The notes: generated by a model not told the origin, from the sequence alone. Positions 11,561 through 26,300 are shown, numbered from the stretch's first letter. The stretch is DNA of 64,000 nucleotides from Lepisosteus oculatus (GCF_040954835.1 NC_090712.1:4969284-5033283), one strand, 5' to 3'. Translations and numbers: made by a program.

Positions 11561-14094
11561 GATAACTACTACCTTTCTGCTGCAGCTCTGTTGACATTTT
11601 TTTTGATTGCAGAGGTGGGATGAGAGGAAGCACCTGCTTTGCATATTAGATTGGTCTTCCCAGAGCAAACTGGAGGCACTGATCCCATCTCCTGTCCTCT
11701 CTCTGCTTGGCAGTGCTGCCTGCTGGCTGAACACAATACCGCATGGTAGCGTCCATGAGATTCCTCCCCGCCTCAGACTGAGAAAGGAAAACTTATTACT
11801 GTACTTCATTTGTCAGAAGGATTTTATGAAAACAAAAAGACACATGCAGACCTGCTGTAGGCTCACAAACAGCAAATTCAGCCCTCAGCAGATCTCAGAC
11901 TTAAACAAAGACTTCTGTCTGTGGCCAAACAAAAACAAATGTGCAATGTACTGTAATACACAAGAAGATTGTTTTTCTAAACAGCCTGATTTGTGTTGAA
12001 ACAAGGATGTTTGCAGTACAGTGTAAAATGAAAAATAATAATGCACAGCTTTCCTACCAAAACAAGGTATTCTCAGCACAGACTCACGTCAACAGTAAAC
12101 ACCGATCCTGTGCTTCATACAAACTACCTTATCTATATTGTGTATATACTTATTTAAAAAAAACAAAGGAGATTGGTTCGAATAAAGAATTACAACAAAA
12201 AATAAACAAAGCTGCAAATCAGCAACAGGAACAATGAAACAAAAAACTAAGGTAACTAATAACTCCTGAGAGAAAACAATTTTACACAAATAATGTACAA
12301 TGGGTAAACTTCCATTACTAGAAGACATGTGCCAATGGCCTATACCAAGTTTGCTTATGCAGCATCACAGCAGAAATAACAAGACCGGCCTGGGAGAATA
12401 ACATTGTTCCCAGCCTCCATATGTCAATATAGATCCATCCAGATGCTCCAGAGAACTAACTACACTGAGAGCAGCACTAGCTTTTGATCCAAAGCTGGCT
12501 GGCTCCACTAAGGCTTATTAAAAACAGGATTAAACAATCACTGTACTTCTTTTCAGCTCCTGGAAGTTTTCCAAAAAAGTTTGGCACAGCCTCCCACAGG
12601 ACTACTATGTAAACCTGCAAGATGTTTCTATAAATAATTTTACACACACATTCCACATACAATAAATGTAGGTGCATTTAACCTGAACTACCAGCTATAA
12701 AATTCAAAAGCAGTCACTGAGAAACAGGAAACATTACAAAAGTTACATCTTGCCTACCCACCTTTTAGCTCTTTCACAAGCAGCCACAGTAATGGAGACA
12801 CATAGGTATGTGATATTTTGATATGCATTTAGATTTTATGGATTTATTTTTCCATAAGTCAAAAGTACCAGCAGGAGTTTATCCAAAAATACAGCTCAGG
12901 AGGTCAGGCCAGGCTCAAAAACCAGTAAATCCACAATAACCAAGTCAAGATATAGAAGACAAAGCCAGGCATCAGAGCCAAAAACCTAGAAATTTTGCAG
13001 GACAGGAAACAATTGCTCCACCTACTTAATATAATTGATGTCATCTGGGGTATAGTTTGTAAAGTAATTACAATTTGCAGATGCCACCAAACGTGGAAGA
13101 CTGGCAAGCACTGCAAAAGCAGTTAGTGAAATTTCAAAAAGATTTAGATGAAGTATAAGACTGGGCAGACAGCTGACAGATGAGGTTTAATGTAGACAAG
13201 TGCAGGGTTTTGCATGCATGTGCCAAAACTATAAATAGAAACTCAGAACTATAAAGTGAGCTAGAAGAGGCATCATAGGAAAAGGGCTCAGGTGCTTGTG
13301 TTGACACATTATTTACAGTACATTGTTTTAGAAAATATGGAAAAACAATTAAAAAAAGCCAGAACGTGTTATGTATGAGAATACTGTGCATAGACAAAAG
13401 GGTAAAATGTACAGTAATTCAAAGGATGTTATCTTAAAATTGTATTACAAGTTAAACCATTTTTAGAATTATTTGTGCAGTTTAGTCACCACGCTAATTG
13501 CCCTTGAATTTACATGTTTTCCTCATGTTTGTGTGGGCCCCAAAATAGAGGTAGGATAATTGTCTTCCTTAAAAATGGCCTCGGTGCGAGTGTGTTTGTG
13601 TCTATCTGCCCTGCAATGCCCAGAGCTTCCAGTCTCTCCCTCCCCTGCGACCCTGTACTGAATCCGCAGTGATTTGAAAGTGATGTGATGATGATTTTGA
13701 CCTTGTTGCTATGGGCTGAAAGAGCAAAGGGAATATTATATAGTTTAATACTGCCATCTTGTGACCATTTATAGTTTTACATAGTTGTATTACTAAATGG
13801 CCGCTTAACAACATGGGAGATCACGACTTTTAACACTGCCCATATAAGTCCCAATGTATGTCTATATCATCAAAGGCTCCCATTATTAGCTCTTAACACT
13901 ATTGTAATATTCTGCATTGCCTACATCACAGGGTATTTGTTCTTATACTTAAGAAAACACATTTAGAACAATGTTGGGATGAAGACCAAATGACAACAGT
14001 GCATCAGTTTATTATAGTCTCTGGCACTCATCAGCCCAGCAGTAATATATTCTGGTATACCTCATGCAGGCTTGGCTACACTTATACCTCACTC

Positions 14095-14542
14095 TTCAGG
14101 AAAGCTGGAAGCGATGGTAGTGGGCCCAGTAGGGGGCGCTCACCCTGGAGTCTGTGTGGGTTCTGTCCGTCCCTAGTACAGTGACGGGGACACAACACTG
14201 TAAAAAGGTGCCGTCCTTCAGATGAGACGTCAAACCGAGGTCCTGACTCTCTGTGGTCATTAAAAATCCCAGAGCATTTCTCGAAAAGAGTAGGGGTGCT
14301 ACCCTGATGTCCTGGCCAAATTCCCCCCTGGCCTTTACCAATCATGGCCTCCTAATAATCCACATCTCTGAACTGGCGTCATTACTCTGCTCTCCTCCCC
14401 ACCGAGAGCTGGTGTGTGGTGAGTGTACTGGAGCACTATAGCTGCCGTCGCATCATCCAGGTGGGGCTGCACACTGGTGGTGGTGGAGGGGATCGCCATT
14501 ACCTGTAAAGTGATGATGGAGTGTACTATCCAGGAAAGAGTA

Positions 14543-14590
<48 letters not shown>
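14095..14590 (+). mobile_element. SINE body, long copy, ending in (AAT)n
   Basis: It shares long blocks with the copy at 23775-24247: GGTGCCGTCCTTCAGATGAG, CTGTGGTCATTAAAAATCCC and GCTGCACACTGGTGGTGG. It also holds a middle block (about 14310-14400) missing from the other copy. It ends in an AAT tract at 14544-14590. The 5S-like head is not clear here, so this copy is probably 5'-truncated. Confidence 0.75.
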
Positions 14591-17500
14591 GGTGGGAGAC
14601 ACTGTAGCAGCTTGTATTATGATCTAACTAGTTGTGATAGCATGATTTTGTTCAACTAAAGAAAAACTGTTTCAAACGGGGGTGATGGCGGTGTGTGGTC
14701 AAGGCACGCTGGGGTGGATCGATGTGGCCCACTGGGGACACCAGCAGTGTCAAAGCCCCAGTCTGCGGTTACTTTCTCAGCGACAGATCTGACGTCAGCG
14801 AAAAGGGCAGCATGAACCCTGGCAGGGGGGAAAAACACATAAAACAGCAACGAAAAACACAGAGCAAAGGCAGAAGGACTGGGTTGGGCACACAACCCTT
14901 AGGTATTAATGCCCTGATTTAAAAACAACAACTGACAGCACTCTGGCAGGCTTTGACAATCTGTGATGCAGGTCAGTGATGTCACCAGCCGGCCTTTGCC
15001 CCTGTGAAGCCTGGCACTGGCTCTCCTGGTGTTTCTCTATGTGTGGGAACCAGCCGGCTGCCAGCAAGCCTGACCATATTTAGGCAAATCGTGAACGGGC
15101 AGCTTCTCAAGCTCACAGTGCCAGCAGGAAACCCTACTCGCTCTCCGCGCAGCAGTTATGGCATCACAAAAAGCATCCCCAAGCACCGCAAAAAAAGGCA
15201 CAGGGCTGCTGGATTCTTTATTTCACGAGTGCTGTGTAGTCTGTAGCGTGACTCACAAGATGTTTCAAAATATAATGTAATACATCAAATATAGATTCAT
15301 GTTAAGTTTGAAAATATTTTCAAAATATGATATAATAAATGTAATTAAAATAGAAAATATCTGAATCACTCATCTGTTGATCTGTGCTGAATAACAGGCT
15401 AGGTCGTAGAGATTTCGATTTTCAATGCATTGAAATCAATGTTCCTGGTAACCAGCGTGGAAAACCAATACACAATGTATTTATTTTTAACAATATCGTA
15501 GAAGAAAACCTGCCAATCCCAAACAGCCGTCCTGTCAAGTCAGATCAACATAAGGACAATTCCAAATTTTAAAAACATCCATCTTCCTTGAATAGCAATG
15601 ATCTAATCCCTGCTGAGAACACTAACGTGGGCCTCACTGATCCAGGTGCACTGATCCAGGTGGACTGTACTGCGCTCATCTGAGACCCATGGCAAGATGC
15701 ACCTGGGGAGGTCAAGGGTCCTCCAGCTTTACAGCCTCCTGGCTGAGAACATGGAAGGCACTGGGAATGAAACTCTCAATCCGGGCTGCTTTCACAGTTG
15801 GAGTCTGAAAAGCAGACAGCATACAGTGCAACGCCTTTTCATCCTTTCCTGATGGTGGGTTACAGCCGAGTAATCACAAAAGACTAAAGATTGTTTTTCT
15901 CAACGACAGATTGGTTGTTTTTGTCTTGAATGCAGCAAAACGGGTAAAGGAAACTTAAAACCCTCGATTCCCCTCGAGTCCCCCCCATCGGAAACGAAGA
16001 GGACGGGAGATCTTTGATGGGGGCTCCCTTCTTACCTTACAGCTTCCAAAACTTTCTTTGACCTAAGACAGAGGCTCAAGAATGCAAATTCTATCTCAAG
16101 GTCGTTCTCTACCAAAGGCACTGCCCTGCTGGAAAGACCGGGGCATTTATGAGACATCGGAGCAAGATCAGCCTACTTCGGCAATGTGGACAAGTTTCAA
16201 TACTGTACCAGGTTATATTGATGTTCAAAGTATACACAGTCTGCAATGTAAGCTTTAGATATTTCTCAAGCATTCTCACACTCTGTCCCAGAGTAAATAA
16301 AGTATTGCACCCTAGACACATAGCAGCTCTGTTTATATTGAGTTTTGTCTGAGTTTACTTAATTCAATTTCTATTGCACTATAATCTATTATTATGTAAC
16401 CTTATTTGTAACTTTAATTTTGTTTTTTTATCCCCCTGTTGAGCTTGTAGAAAAGACATTTCATTGACAGCAACTACTGCTGCACGCTATATTGTTGTGC
16501 ATTTGATTAACTTTGAGAGATAACAGTGCCTGTTTGCCCACCTTCCATCCTCCAGCATCATGTGTTTTTCAGAGGTTTTCATTCCAGCTGAGCTCCTGAC
16601 AGCCTTTGAGTTAATCATGAGTTTATTTGCATTAACTAAACATATTTCTGAACTTTTCAGCCGCTGCTAATTTAAAAGGGACCCCATTAAACATGCTGAA
16701 GTGAGGTCAGTTTGGACCGAAAGCACTACTGTTGAATGTTCGTTTTCACCCCGTTTGCACAGAGTAGTTATTTCATGTCGCTGACTGGCGAGTTTTTCTG
16801 TGATCGTTAAAAAAACCACGAACCACCGCTGTGTCATACAGTACCCTCGCCCCCCACAGTGGTTTATATTAGTAGGCACTTCCTCAAACAGAGTGGCTGA
16901 CGTACAGTATTTTATGGCTTTACAAATCTCACGGACGGATCATTTCAGTTTCCCTTTCAATGCTTTATTTTAACAAAACAAAAACTTTTACTTATGTCTC
17001 AGATAGCTGTCTAATCTCACCTTCTTTGTAGTAATATAATCTCATAGAAAAGTTTCACAATATCATCATTTTTTAAAAATAAGGCAAGGTACAGACAGAA
17101 GATGACGGGAGGATTTCAAAACTGGTAGGTTCGGAAAATGATACTTATCAGTTGAAAAACCCAAGTTAGCGTGGAAGCATTGCGTTGTAAATTGCTGAAG
17201 CCATTAATTTATATAGTTGCTGTATCAAGTTAATCGTGTTTTTTTTTTGTTGTTACACGTATAGTTTACTTTTTCAGGGTAAAGAACTGAATAAATATTT
17301 GTAAGTAGCTGTGAAAATGTGCATTTAGATATGTTGCTCTTAGCGTTGTTTTTCTCTAGAACTGATGCTTTGATGAACATCAGAGGCTCTAGGATGTTGA
17401 CGCCTATAGCAAAAGAATTCAGACTCGGGAGCCAGCCACTGAAATTAAACCTGTTTAACAGGTTGCGCATGGTTACGACTCCTAGAAATTATTGAACACA

Positions 17501-19789
17501 AATGAAGGTAACAAAAGGAAAATATATCTTATTTCATGTTTATACTCTTTTGGTTTTGACCCGTGGAAACTGTACGCTTACACGAGCATGACATGTTAAA
17601 TAATAGCATATGCCTCCTTATCCCGGTCTGTTAAAGAAGCCTGTTCATTAAGGTCATCATGGTGACATCTCTCCCGCACTGTTTGTTGTGCATCTCAACT
17701 CCCAATAGCCGGTCATGACAACAAACTTTACAAATCGATTCTAAAAGGAGGAAAAAAATAAAAACAAAAATCAACAAATGATTACACACAATGACCAATA
17801 GCCAAAACAGAATTTAGCAACTAAAAATAGTGAAAAATCAACCCGACACTTAATCCATACCTCATTATTTCTACACAAACGGCTTGTTTGATCATGAACG
17901 GCTCATTTGCTACAATACTGTAGCTGTTCTGAGTGGGATTTGTGGAAACATATTCTTTCAATTTATTCTGTGTCCATCTGACCACACGATGGAATGCATC
18001 TTTGCTTCCTGCTTGTATTAAATTAAGTAACATGTCCGTTAGCTGTGTCCATCCTTACGGCATATTTTCCCGACTAAGGAGATCACAAGTTTACAGCTTT
18101 GTGCCTTTCCCGTGTTGTTTTTGTTTTACCTAGATTGCCCCTTAAAATTTAGAGGCTGGAAAACAAACTCCAGTCGTGTTTACTGAAGTGGAGTCCGACA
18201 GAAATGTTTATCGATCCCGAGAGAAATGACGGGGCTGGTCAAAGGTCCGAGCAGAGGACCTCCATTACCGGTCTTCCCCAGTTCTCATGACCTGCGGTCA
18301 GACGGAGGAAAACAAGCAGCAGCGCACAAGGAGAAGGACCTTTGAGCGCACAGCATCTTCGAAGGAATGAAATATGGACCACGGGGCTTCTAGATGTCAG
18401 GGGATTCTCGTTATCCTCTTAGAGAAGAGATCCTTGTACTTCTGCTGGTATGGGATTCCCAGGATTAAGATCTCATGTGGCGTACTGACCTAAGCATCTT
18501 GCCTCAAACGTTTGAGTAAAAGCGTCTAAGCGAGTGAAGCACTGCTGTACTGAAGAAAACGTCTGGTAACGTTGTGTGGAAGGGGCTAAAACGTGCTTAG
18601 ATTCAGTACACTTAATGTGGAAATATCTGCATTTAATACCAAATCGAGTTTGATATCACAGTATCTGTAAGTCAGTGTGCGCCACCAAACAGGAAAAAAA
18701 AAAGATTTAGAAACACTAAAATGCGTGGAAGTCATTATATTACTTGATTTGTATTCTTCGTGTAGGTCATCCTGGTGGTTGTTGTACTTTTTTAAAATAC
18801 AAAGCTCTCTCGAAAAAGAGAAATATTCTCGTAGAGGGAAATATTTTCTATAGATATTTTCTATAAATACAGCAGTCTGCATTAGCAGAAGTGAAAGTAA
18901 ACGTAAATATAGCACAGCGACCGTACAATGCATTCCTTTGCATGACATCTTTTAAACAGAGGACAACATCGATCCATTGAGGCTCAAATTAGGCGATATT
19001 ATTAATAGATGTTCTTACACAAGCTGAATACACGAAACTGTAAATAGCGATGGGTATTGCAAACAAGTTAACGCTAGTTACGTGAAACACTGTTTTGTAA
19101 ACCTTACATCACAAGGCGACAGCAACAAAGCCAGGACAGACTCGCAATTCCATTTTTCAAATCGTATAAATTAAATGTCCATATTCTTCGACCTGTACTT
19201 TCCCATTCAAAAGGTTAATGAATTTATTATTCATAAAACTGACATGAAAAAGAAAAGTGTTAGAGATTCTGAATGTTTTGTTTTTTTACCTATATTCCTA
19301 ATCTCTAGGTGATTTGTGTCTTCATATGTCCATAGCTAAGCACGAGGAAAAGTAACTGGTGAAGTATAGTTTAAGAGCAATTTGAAAGGGATTTGCTATT
19401 TAAGCTACCTAAATATATGCACAGCAGATTACATATCTATAATATATATGGAAGTGTAGAGTTTCCACACTTGGGAATGAACATAGACCTGGAACAAGTC
19501 ATTTTTTACAAAAAAACTTGAAACAGCTTTGTAACATCTGAACCTCTACAGGTTTTTTGAAGGCCTTCCAAAGAAAACCGTTGCGTACAACTTGTCAATT
19601 TGAAACCAAGTCAACCTTTTGCTAATAGATAAATAAAACCTTTCGTCTCGGTCCACATCCGAGACTGGGTCTCTCTAAAGAGTTAAAGAACTGTCAGTGT
19701 GTGGATTGTTTGGGGATTGCCCACAAAGAGCAAATTTCAGTTTCCTGCCAAGTGCTGACAAATGATTCATTCTGAATAGAGATCATGTG

Positions 19790-19983
19790 CTGCAGCTTCT
19801 GGCCCTCGCCGATGTGCAAGCAGGAAGTGAGCTTGTTTTCTTTTTTTCTGTTCATGCCAGAGGCTGCGCTTGCATGCACAGCCTGCATGGAACGGCGTCG
19901 GGGAGAGGGAGACAGGTTGCGCTGAGACAGACGCGGAGCGGAGAGGCCTACCGCCGGTCGGTGGCGGACGGGGGCGGGAGGTG
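19790..19983 (+). promoter_or_regulatory. gpr137b: gpr137b 5' leader and probable core promoter
   Basis: GC-rich sequence directly upstream of the start codon includes a GC box (GGGGGCGGGA, about 19970-19979). The start context GAGGTGATGG is a strong Kozak match. An upstream ATG at 19854 opens a 23-codon frame that stops at 19925. Whether it is transcribed depends on an unknown start site. Confidence 0.45.
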
Positions 19984-20355
19984 ATGGCAGCACCGGTGAG
20001 GGACCTCCAGAGGAACGATTCTGTGCCGCCCCCGACCCTGAGCCCAGCCGTGCCCCCCTACGTGAAGCTGGGCCTGACCATCGCCTACACCGTCTTCTAC
20101 TCCCTGCTTTTCGTCTTTGTGTACGTCCAGCTCTGGCTCGTCCTCCACTACAGGCACAAGCGTTTCAGCTACCAGACTGTCTTCCTGTTCCTCTGCCTGC
20201 TCTGGGCAGCACTGCGGACCGTGCTCTTCTCCTTCTACTTCAGGAACTTCGTCACGGCCAACTCGCTCGGTCCCTTCGCTTTCTGGCTCCTCTACTGCTT
20301 CCCAGTGTGCCTGCAGTTCTTCACCCTCAGCCTGATGAACCTCTATTTCGCCCAG
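19984..20355 (+). CDS. gpr137b: gpr137b coding exon 1 (N-terminus, TM1-TM3)
   Basis: One hundred and twenty-four codons from ATG 19984, ending ...MNLYFAQ at donor GTCAGT, phase 0. The donor is slightly off consensus. The frame stays open upstream to 19870 but has no ATG there, which supports this start. Confidence 0.93.
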
Positions 20356-23300
20356 GTCAGTTCTCCTCCTGTGTGTCTGTGAGTGTGTGTCAGGCAAGCT
20401 CTCATGAGAAATGGGGAGATGGGTTACAGGTATGCTGTTTTTCTTTTTTCATTTTTTTGCTCCTGTGGGAAAAACCTACTGTAGCTACTTCAGCTACTGC
20501 CAGGCAGGGAGAACCCTCTCAGGTGCACCACCGTCCAGTTAGTAAACACCAAGAGTCTCGAACGTTATAGATCCTTCTGTGACCCTCAGACTCTGTCTTT
20601 GAGGTGTGCGAAACTTCTGAAGTGATGCACTGCAGTTACTTGCACACATCTTTTTACAGTCATGCTGCATGTACGGTACATTCATTCAGCGCTCTTGTGG
20701 AGTCAGTGTCAGTTCAAGCCGCTCAAATTGTGAAGCAGAGACTTCGCTGTTTACTTCATCAGAGCCAGCTGACAGTGAGTCTTGTTCTCACAGGAGGTCC
20801 TGACAACAGGCACGTTTTGACAAGTTTATAAACCACTGGACTGCAGAGCAGACTGCAAAGGCTAGAGGCAGCTCTCCAAGTTAGAAATGATTCATTGAGC
20901 CCAGGTCATGCTAACTAAGCATATTTGTTCAGTAAAAAAACCTGACTTGAAAAAGTGAAAAATTAAATGAACTCAATACATGACTTAAACGCATGTAGTT
21001 TTCCAAATACTTTACCGAGTCTATGGTCAAGGAGCAGAATCTAAATTGGCAAAATGACATAGTGCTTATATTTTGTTTATTATTTTACTTTACTTTGTGG
21101 TTCACATCTAGAACCCCAGGAGGACTGATGACAAATCACACCTTGGAGAGGGTTTAGGGCTTGACTTGAGGGTTCTTACTTATAGTTAATATAGCGGTGA
21201 GGCTTATATTACTAATTAATTACTAATTAGAATATAATGTATTACTTTATTAGGGCTGTGCATCTTATTAGAGCTACGTTAGATGTATTAAAGTTAGGGT
21301 AAGTGTTTAAGGGTTTTAGGGATAAAGCTGGCATTAGGGTTTGTTAACTGTTTACATTTATGGGAACTGAGGACTCACTGGGTTTGGTGAGTTAGTGTTT
21401 AGTTTAACTATTTCTAAGGGTTAGGGTTCATGCTGCCTGGTGATTAGCCACAGGTTGTAGTTCAGGTTTATTTTAGAGTGTTAGGAGCAGTGTTTTCTTA
21501 AAAGACAATTCAATAGTAAATCTCTAGCTGCGGTATAGTAAACCACCTTCTGTATCTCAATCAGATTTTGTTGTTAGCATTCCAAACAACAGTATCTCCG
21601 ATGTGATCTCTTGTGATTGTATATACTGGAGATTATCCACAGCTAATCTGAACAGCAGCTTTTGTTTCCATTCTTCTGTTGCAATTAAATAACCTCTGGC
21701 ACTGTTTTTGGAATCCCCAATAAATCCCACACATTGTACTTGGGAAATCTCCCTCAGCGCGTAAGACTCTTCAGATTTAGAGTGTTCTCCTGCGTATGTG
21801 AGAGAGAATAAAAACCACAAGAACTTTCTGCTCTTCCAGTCTTTGAATTTCTTTCTATTCCGTTAATCCTTCCTGGCCAGTCTAACTTCTGTAGAAAATG
21901 CGGCCAAACAAAAGTTTTCTCAAATTAATATTTAGAGGTTGAACCTTTTATGTAATCTGACTTTAAATCTTCAGCACATATGGTGACCTCTGTACGCTTC
22001 TTAAAACCCTGCCTCAAAAGCTGTAAGGTGAATGTGAACATCCTGAGGAGCTGCCAGCGGACGTGTGAAACCTGAGAGAAACAGTCTGGAGTTTGGCGAA
22101 CGCACTGTCCAGAGCCTTTTCTGTCGAAAATCTCTGCATGTCCTGTGTTTCTTCCGGAACACAAACACTGTTTCAACACGCTGTTTCCTTTTAGATACTT
22201 AACTTCACGCTGGGCAGAAAAAAGAATTCAGTAAAGGGGCTGTTGCGTCAAACCAGCAATATAGGCCGTGGTTTAAAAGCAAGTGCGTTGTGTAATTGGT
22301 GGATCTGAAAAAAAATAAGCACAAATGTTGCCACTTTGCATGAAGTTGAAGGAAAACTTGCTAATTTGGGTAGACAAGGTTCAAAATAGGACAGATATTT
22401 CCTGACTGGGGGCAGGTTTGCGTCTCCTGTGAATCAGCCCTTACACTCACACATACTGTATAAACAGCTTACTTTAAAGAATACCAGCATTCAGCTATGT
22501 TAAGGAGTATACTATAAAGTTACTGAATCTGTAACAGCAACATATTGTGTGAGAAAGGGAGTGACTATTTTCCTTAAGAATGCTGCTAGACAGGCTGTAC
22601 TTTTGCACTTTAATTGTGATACATGATTTTGACTATTTTTTGGAAGTTCAGTTGTTTACTACATATTTTTTTTTATTCCTGCTGTTTTTTACCCGTAGTT
22701 AAGAGGAAGAATTTCTTTTTTAAATAGATTGTCTGTGTCAGACACTTCCCCATTTTGCGCTGGCTTCCTGGCGATAAGGGAAACCTTTTCGCTTGCTTTG
22801 TGAAATGACTATTCGTTTGGTCAGGCATCCGTTTCGGGGGCATGAAAGAACTCGTGAACGGCCAGCAGACCGAGCCGGCGAATGTCTGTTGGGACATGCA
22901 GATCATTGCCTCACATCACACATACGTATATGACCCAAATACATCATAAGTGCAAGGTACATATCCCTTTATGTGTGATACTTCATTGTACCTGTTCAGG
23001 CAGGATCCGGAAAGACATCCATGTAAATAAGTGGTGACAGCATGAATATTAGGTTCATGAATTTTATGCTTATGTGCAAACTATGGATTTCTGATCACAT
23101 CCCTACTTGTTTCTGGGGGTTGGGGTTACAGCAGATATTTAGATTAATTAGTAATTCAGTCTCATCAAGGGGCAGGTGGGCTTCCTTGATGCAGTGTCAC
23201 AGCATAAACTTTAAGATACAGACTTGGGCTGCTGAAAGACAAATGACTCCATGGTATGTTTCTTCAGAACTTCTCTTTTCTCTCCTCCCATGCAGGTTGT

Positions 23301-26300
23301 TTTTAAGGCTAAATCCAAGTATGCACCAGAACTTCTGAAGTACAGGTCAGACGCCTTTAATATACTCTGTTTCTTCATAAGGCTGAGAACTGTCCAGCTT
23401 TGGCTGTTGTTTTCTGTGGGCTAACTGCCTGGCTGTCTGTTTCTTTCAAATGTGACACATCCTTGCAGTCTGAACGTCTGAACCTGGACAAACTCAGGCA
23501 AACATTTCCAAAATATCATTTAAACAACAAAATTTAAAAAGCCTGTAAAATGTCAGAGGTTATTGAAAAAAAAAAGCAACTCTCTTTTTTAAGGAAGTGA
23601 AACGTAACCTGGGCAACCAGAGTTTTCAGCTTCACAGAACACACAGCTTTTAGCTGGGTTATTATTAAACACAGCGCTAAGCTAATGGGGAACTTCATCA
23701 TCTACAGTACACAAGGACAGAGAGGGCCTACAAGAAGAGAAGCTACTTTATTTCCACTGGCCTAGTGCTTGAACAAATGTGCTCTACTAGCCAGCAGCTA
23801 TATCACCCTGCAACTCACCACTGGCAGCCCACTGAAGCTCAGCAGGTGTGAGCCTGGTCAGTACCTGGATGGGAGACCTCCTGGGAGAAAATAAGGCTGC
23901 TGCTGGAAGAGGTGTTAGTGTTGCCAGCAGGGAGTGCTCCTCCTGTGGCCTGTGTGGGTCCTATTGCCCCCACTATAGTGACGGAGACACTACACTGTTA
24001 AAAGGTGCCGTCCTTCAGATGAGATGTAAATCCATGGTCCTGACTGGCTGTGGTCATTAAAAATCCCAGGGTGCTTCTTGAAAACAGTAGGGGTGTTACC
24101 CCCTGAGAGCTGGTGTGTGGTGAGTGTACTGGTGCATCATCCGGGTGGGGCTGCACACTGGTGGTGGAGGAGAGTCCCCATTACCTGTAAAGCTCTTGAA
24201 GTAGAGTGTCCAGAAAAGTGCCATATAAGTGTAAGCAATTATTATTACAATGAAGCCAAGTAATGTGATGTCCCATGGTTGTCACACAATTAAAATTCTG
24301 CATAATACTCACCTTTATTGTGTTTGTCTTTTGCAACTGCAATGTGTAGAGTACACTGTGTTTATTATGCATGTCAAGGATTTTGCCATACCCTCACTGT
24401 ACTTTACTTGAGAACATCATGATTTACCACGGTAAATATTTAACAGGCCTGATTGTTTCTATGTTTCTAAATGATTTATGATGGTAAACCATGCAATTAT
24501 TCAATTCCGGCAAAGTCAAAACAGTGAGAGCCTGGTGAAGCCCACGTAACAATCTGAGCATATTTATCATGGCAGACTTTCAGAAAGTCTGGACTTTGAT
24601 TCTTGCTGATTTGATTCTGAGCTCTTCCATTCGCTCATACCAGGTTACCTCTGTACCTGACCTTCCTGTCCATCAGCCTGCTGTTTCTGGTGGTGAACCT
24701 GACCTGCGCGCTGCTGGTGAAAATGTCCAGTGCCGATGTCAAAATAATCGTCCTCGTTCGAGTGGCCATCAATGACACGCTGTTTGTCCTCTGCGCCGTG
24801 TCCCTCTCTCTGTGCCTCTACAAAATAGCCAAGATGTCCTTAGCAAACATCTACCTGGAGTCTAAAGTGAGTCTCCTCTGGTGGGACATTTATGGGCTTA
24901 CCTGCTCAGGTGGAGGTACTGTGTTTATCTGTCTCTAGGACCAACTAACCTACAGGGGAGCTCAGGAGTGGATCATTTTGCATTTCCAAAGGTTTACTCT
25001 TCCACACAGTGGGGGTTTGCTCTCTGGGTTGTATTTTTGTTGTTGCAAGAAACGATAAAATAATAAACTTACCATTTCACACTGTTACAGAGCGCAGCAC
25101 ATGGTCACACAAATGCTGTCACACAAATGATCTCCCTCCGATATTAGAGCATGAATAAGGATGAGCCATTTAGTTGTGTCTAATGGGAATACGATTCCTG
25201 GCGGCCGAGCCAGTTCAGTTGTGAGAACTTGGCCTTTAAATCATTCTGCACTGACATTCCCAGCAAAGATTATGTGATATTATAGAACTCTCTCTATTAC
25301 AAAAGTATGTTTTTTGTGCTAAGGACGTCAAACCTAAAGTATGTATTTAGGTAAGCACGTCCAGGGACTAATATTAGTTGGATTTCTGTGAAATGAGTCA
25401 AAAGTTGAGAAAGTACCATTTAAGGTAACAACAACGTAATTTTGACATTGAGCTTGAAAGACCACAAGATCAAAGTGGGCCAGACGTTCAACAGGGAATG
25501 CACAAAATTATTGAGACCAAGTAGAGATGCTTTTCAAAACCATCGTGTAGGCAGGAGCCAGCGAAGAGTAGATAATGCTGTCGGGTATCATCAAACAGTT
25601 AAATCACAGAGCGTTAAATAAGGTGGGCAGCTTCCAGAATTTACAGAATGAGCGATTGTTGTCCTCCCTTATCAGTTGTATTTTGACAAACCATAGAAAG
25701 ACAGTCTTTGACACTGTAAGATGTTGATGTGGGTATGCATTAGTATAAACAATATATATATATAGATATTAAACAGCATTTAATTTTAATTGAGTTGGTA
25801 CTACATAAAGAAAATGTGTAGAAAAGAGGTAACCAGTAATGATTTTGAATCACAATAAAATTCAAAATATTAGTAGACTGTGATTAAGAAATAAGACTGT
25901 CCAGAAATCTGTACTAGTGCTGCTACATATGAGGCTCCTCAGAAAGAGCATCAAAACTACACTGAAATGCTGTGTTGTGAGTCGAAATAGCAGTGCATTG
26001 ATGTGGTTATAGATCTAAGTGTTGTGGGAGTATCGAACTGTCTGCCCACCCATGTCAAGAATGAGATCTCTGGATTCATTTACTACTAACTACTAAACGG
26101 GTTAGATCCTTTGTTCTTATTCAAAATCATTACTGGTTACCTCTTTTCTACACATTTTCTTTATGTAGTACCAACTCAATTAAAATTAAATGCTGTTTAA
26201 TATCTATATATATATATTGTTTATACTAATGCATACCCACATCAACATCTTACAGTGTCAAAGACTGTCTTTCTATGGTTTGTCAAAATACAACTGATAA

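Larger units (their letters stand above)
8976..19630. other. Intergenic region between nid1 and gpr137b
   Basis: No conserved protein frame or RNA gene was recognised in about 10.7 kb. It holds the repeat cluster at 10575-11560, the SINE body at 14095-14590 and otherwise AT-rich unique-looking sequence. A slightly CpG-richer patch (about 18170-18380) lies 1.6-1.8 kb upstream of gpr137b. The open frames here look like chance frames. Confidence 0.6.

Noticed and set aside
14082-14345. Open frames inside the SINE body
   Set aside because: They fall within a non-coding repeat shared with other copies, whose frames differ.
19948-20397. 149-codon open frame antisense to GPR137B exon 1
   Set aside because: It is highly acidic and low-complexity, and arises from the opposite strand of a conserved coding exon.
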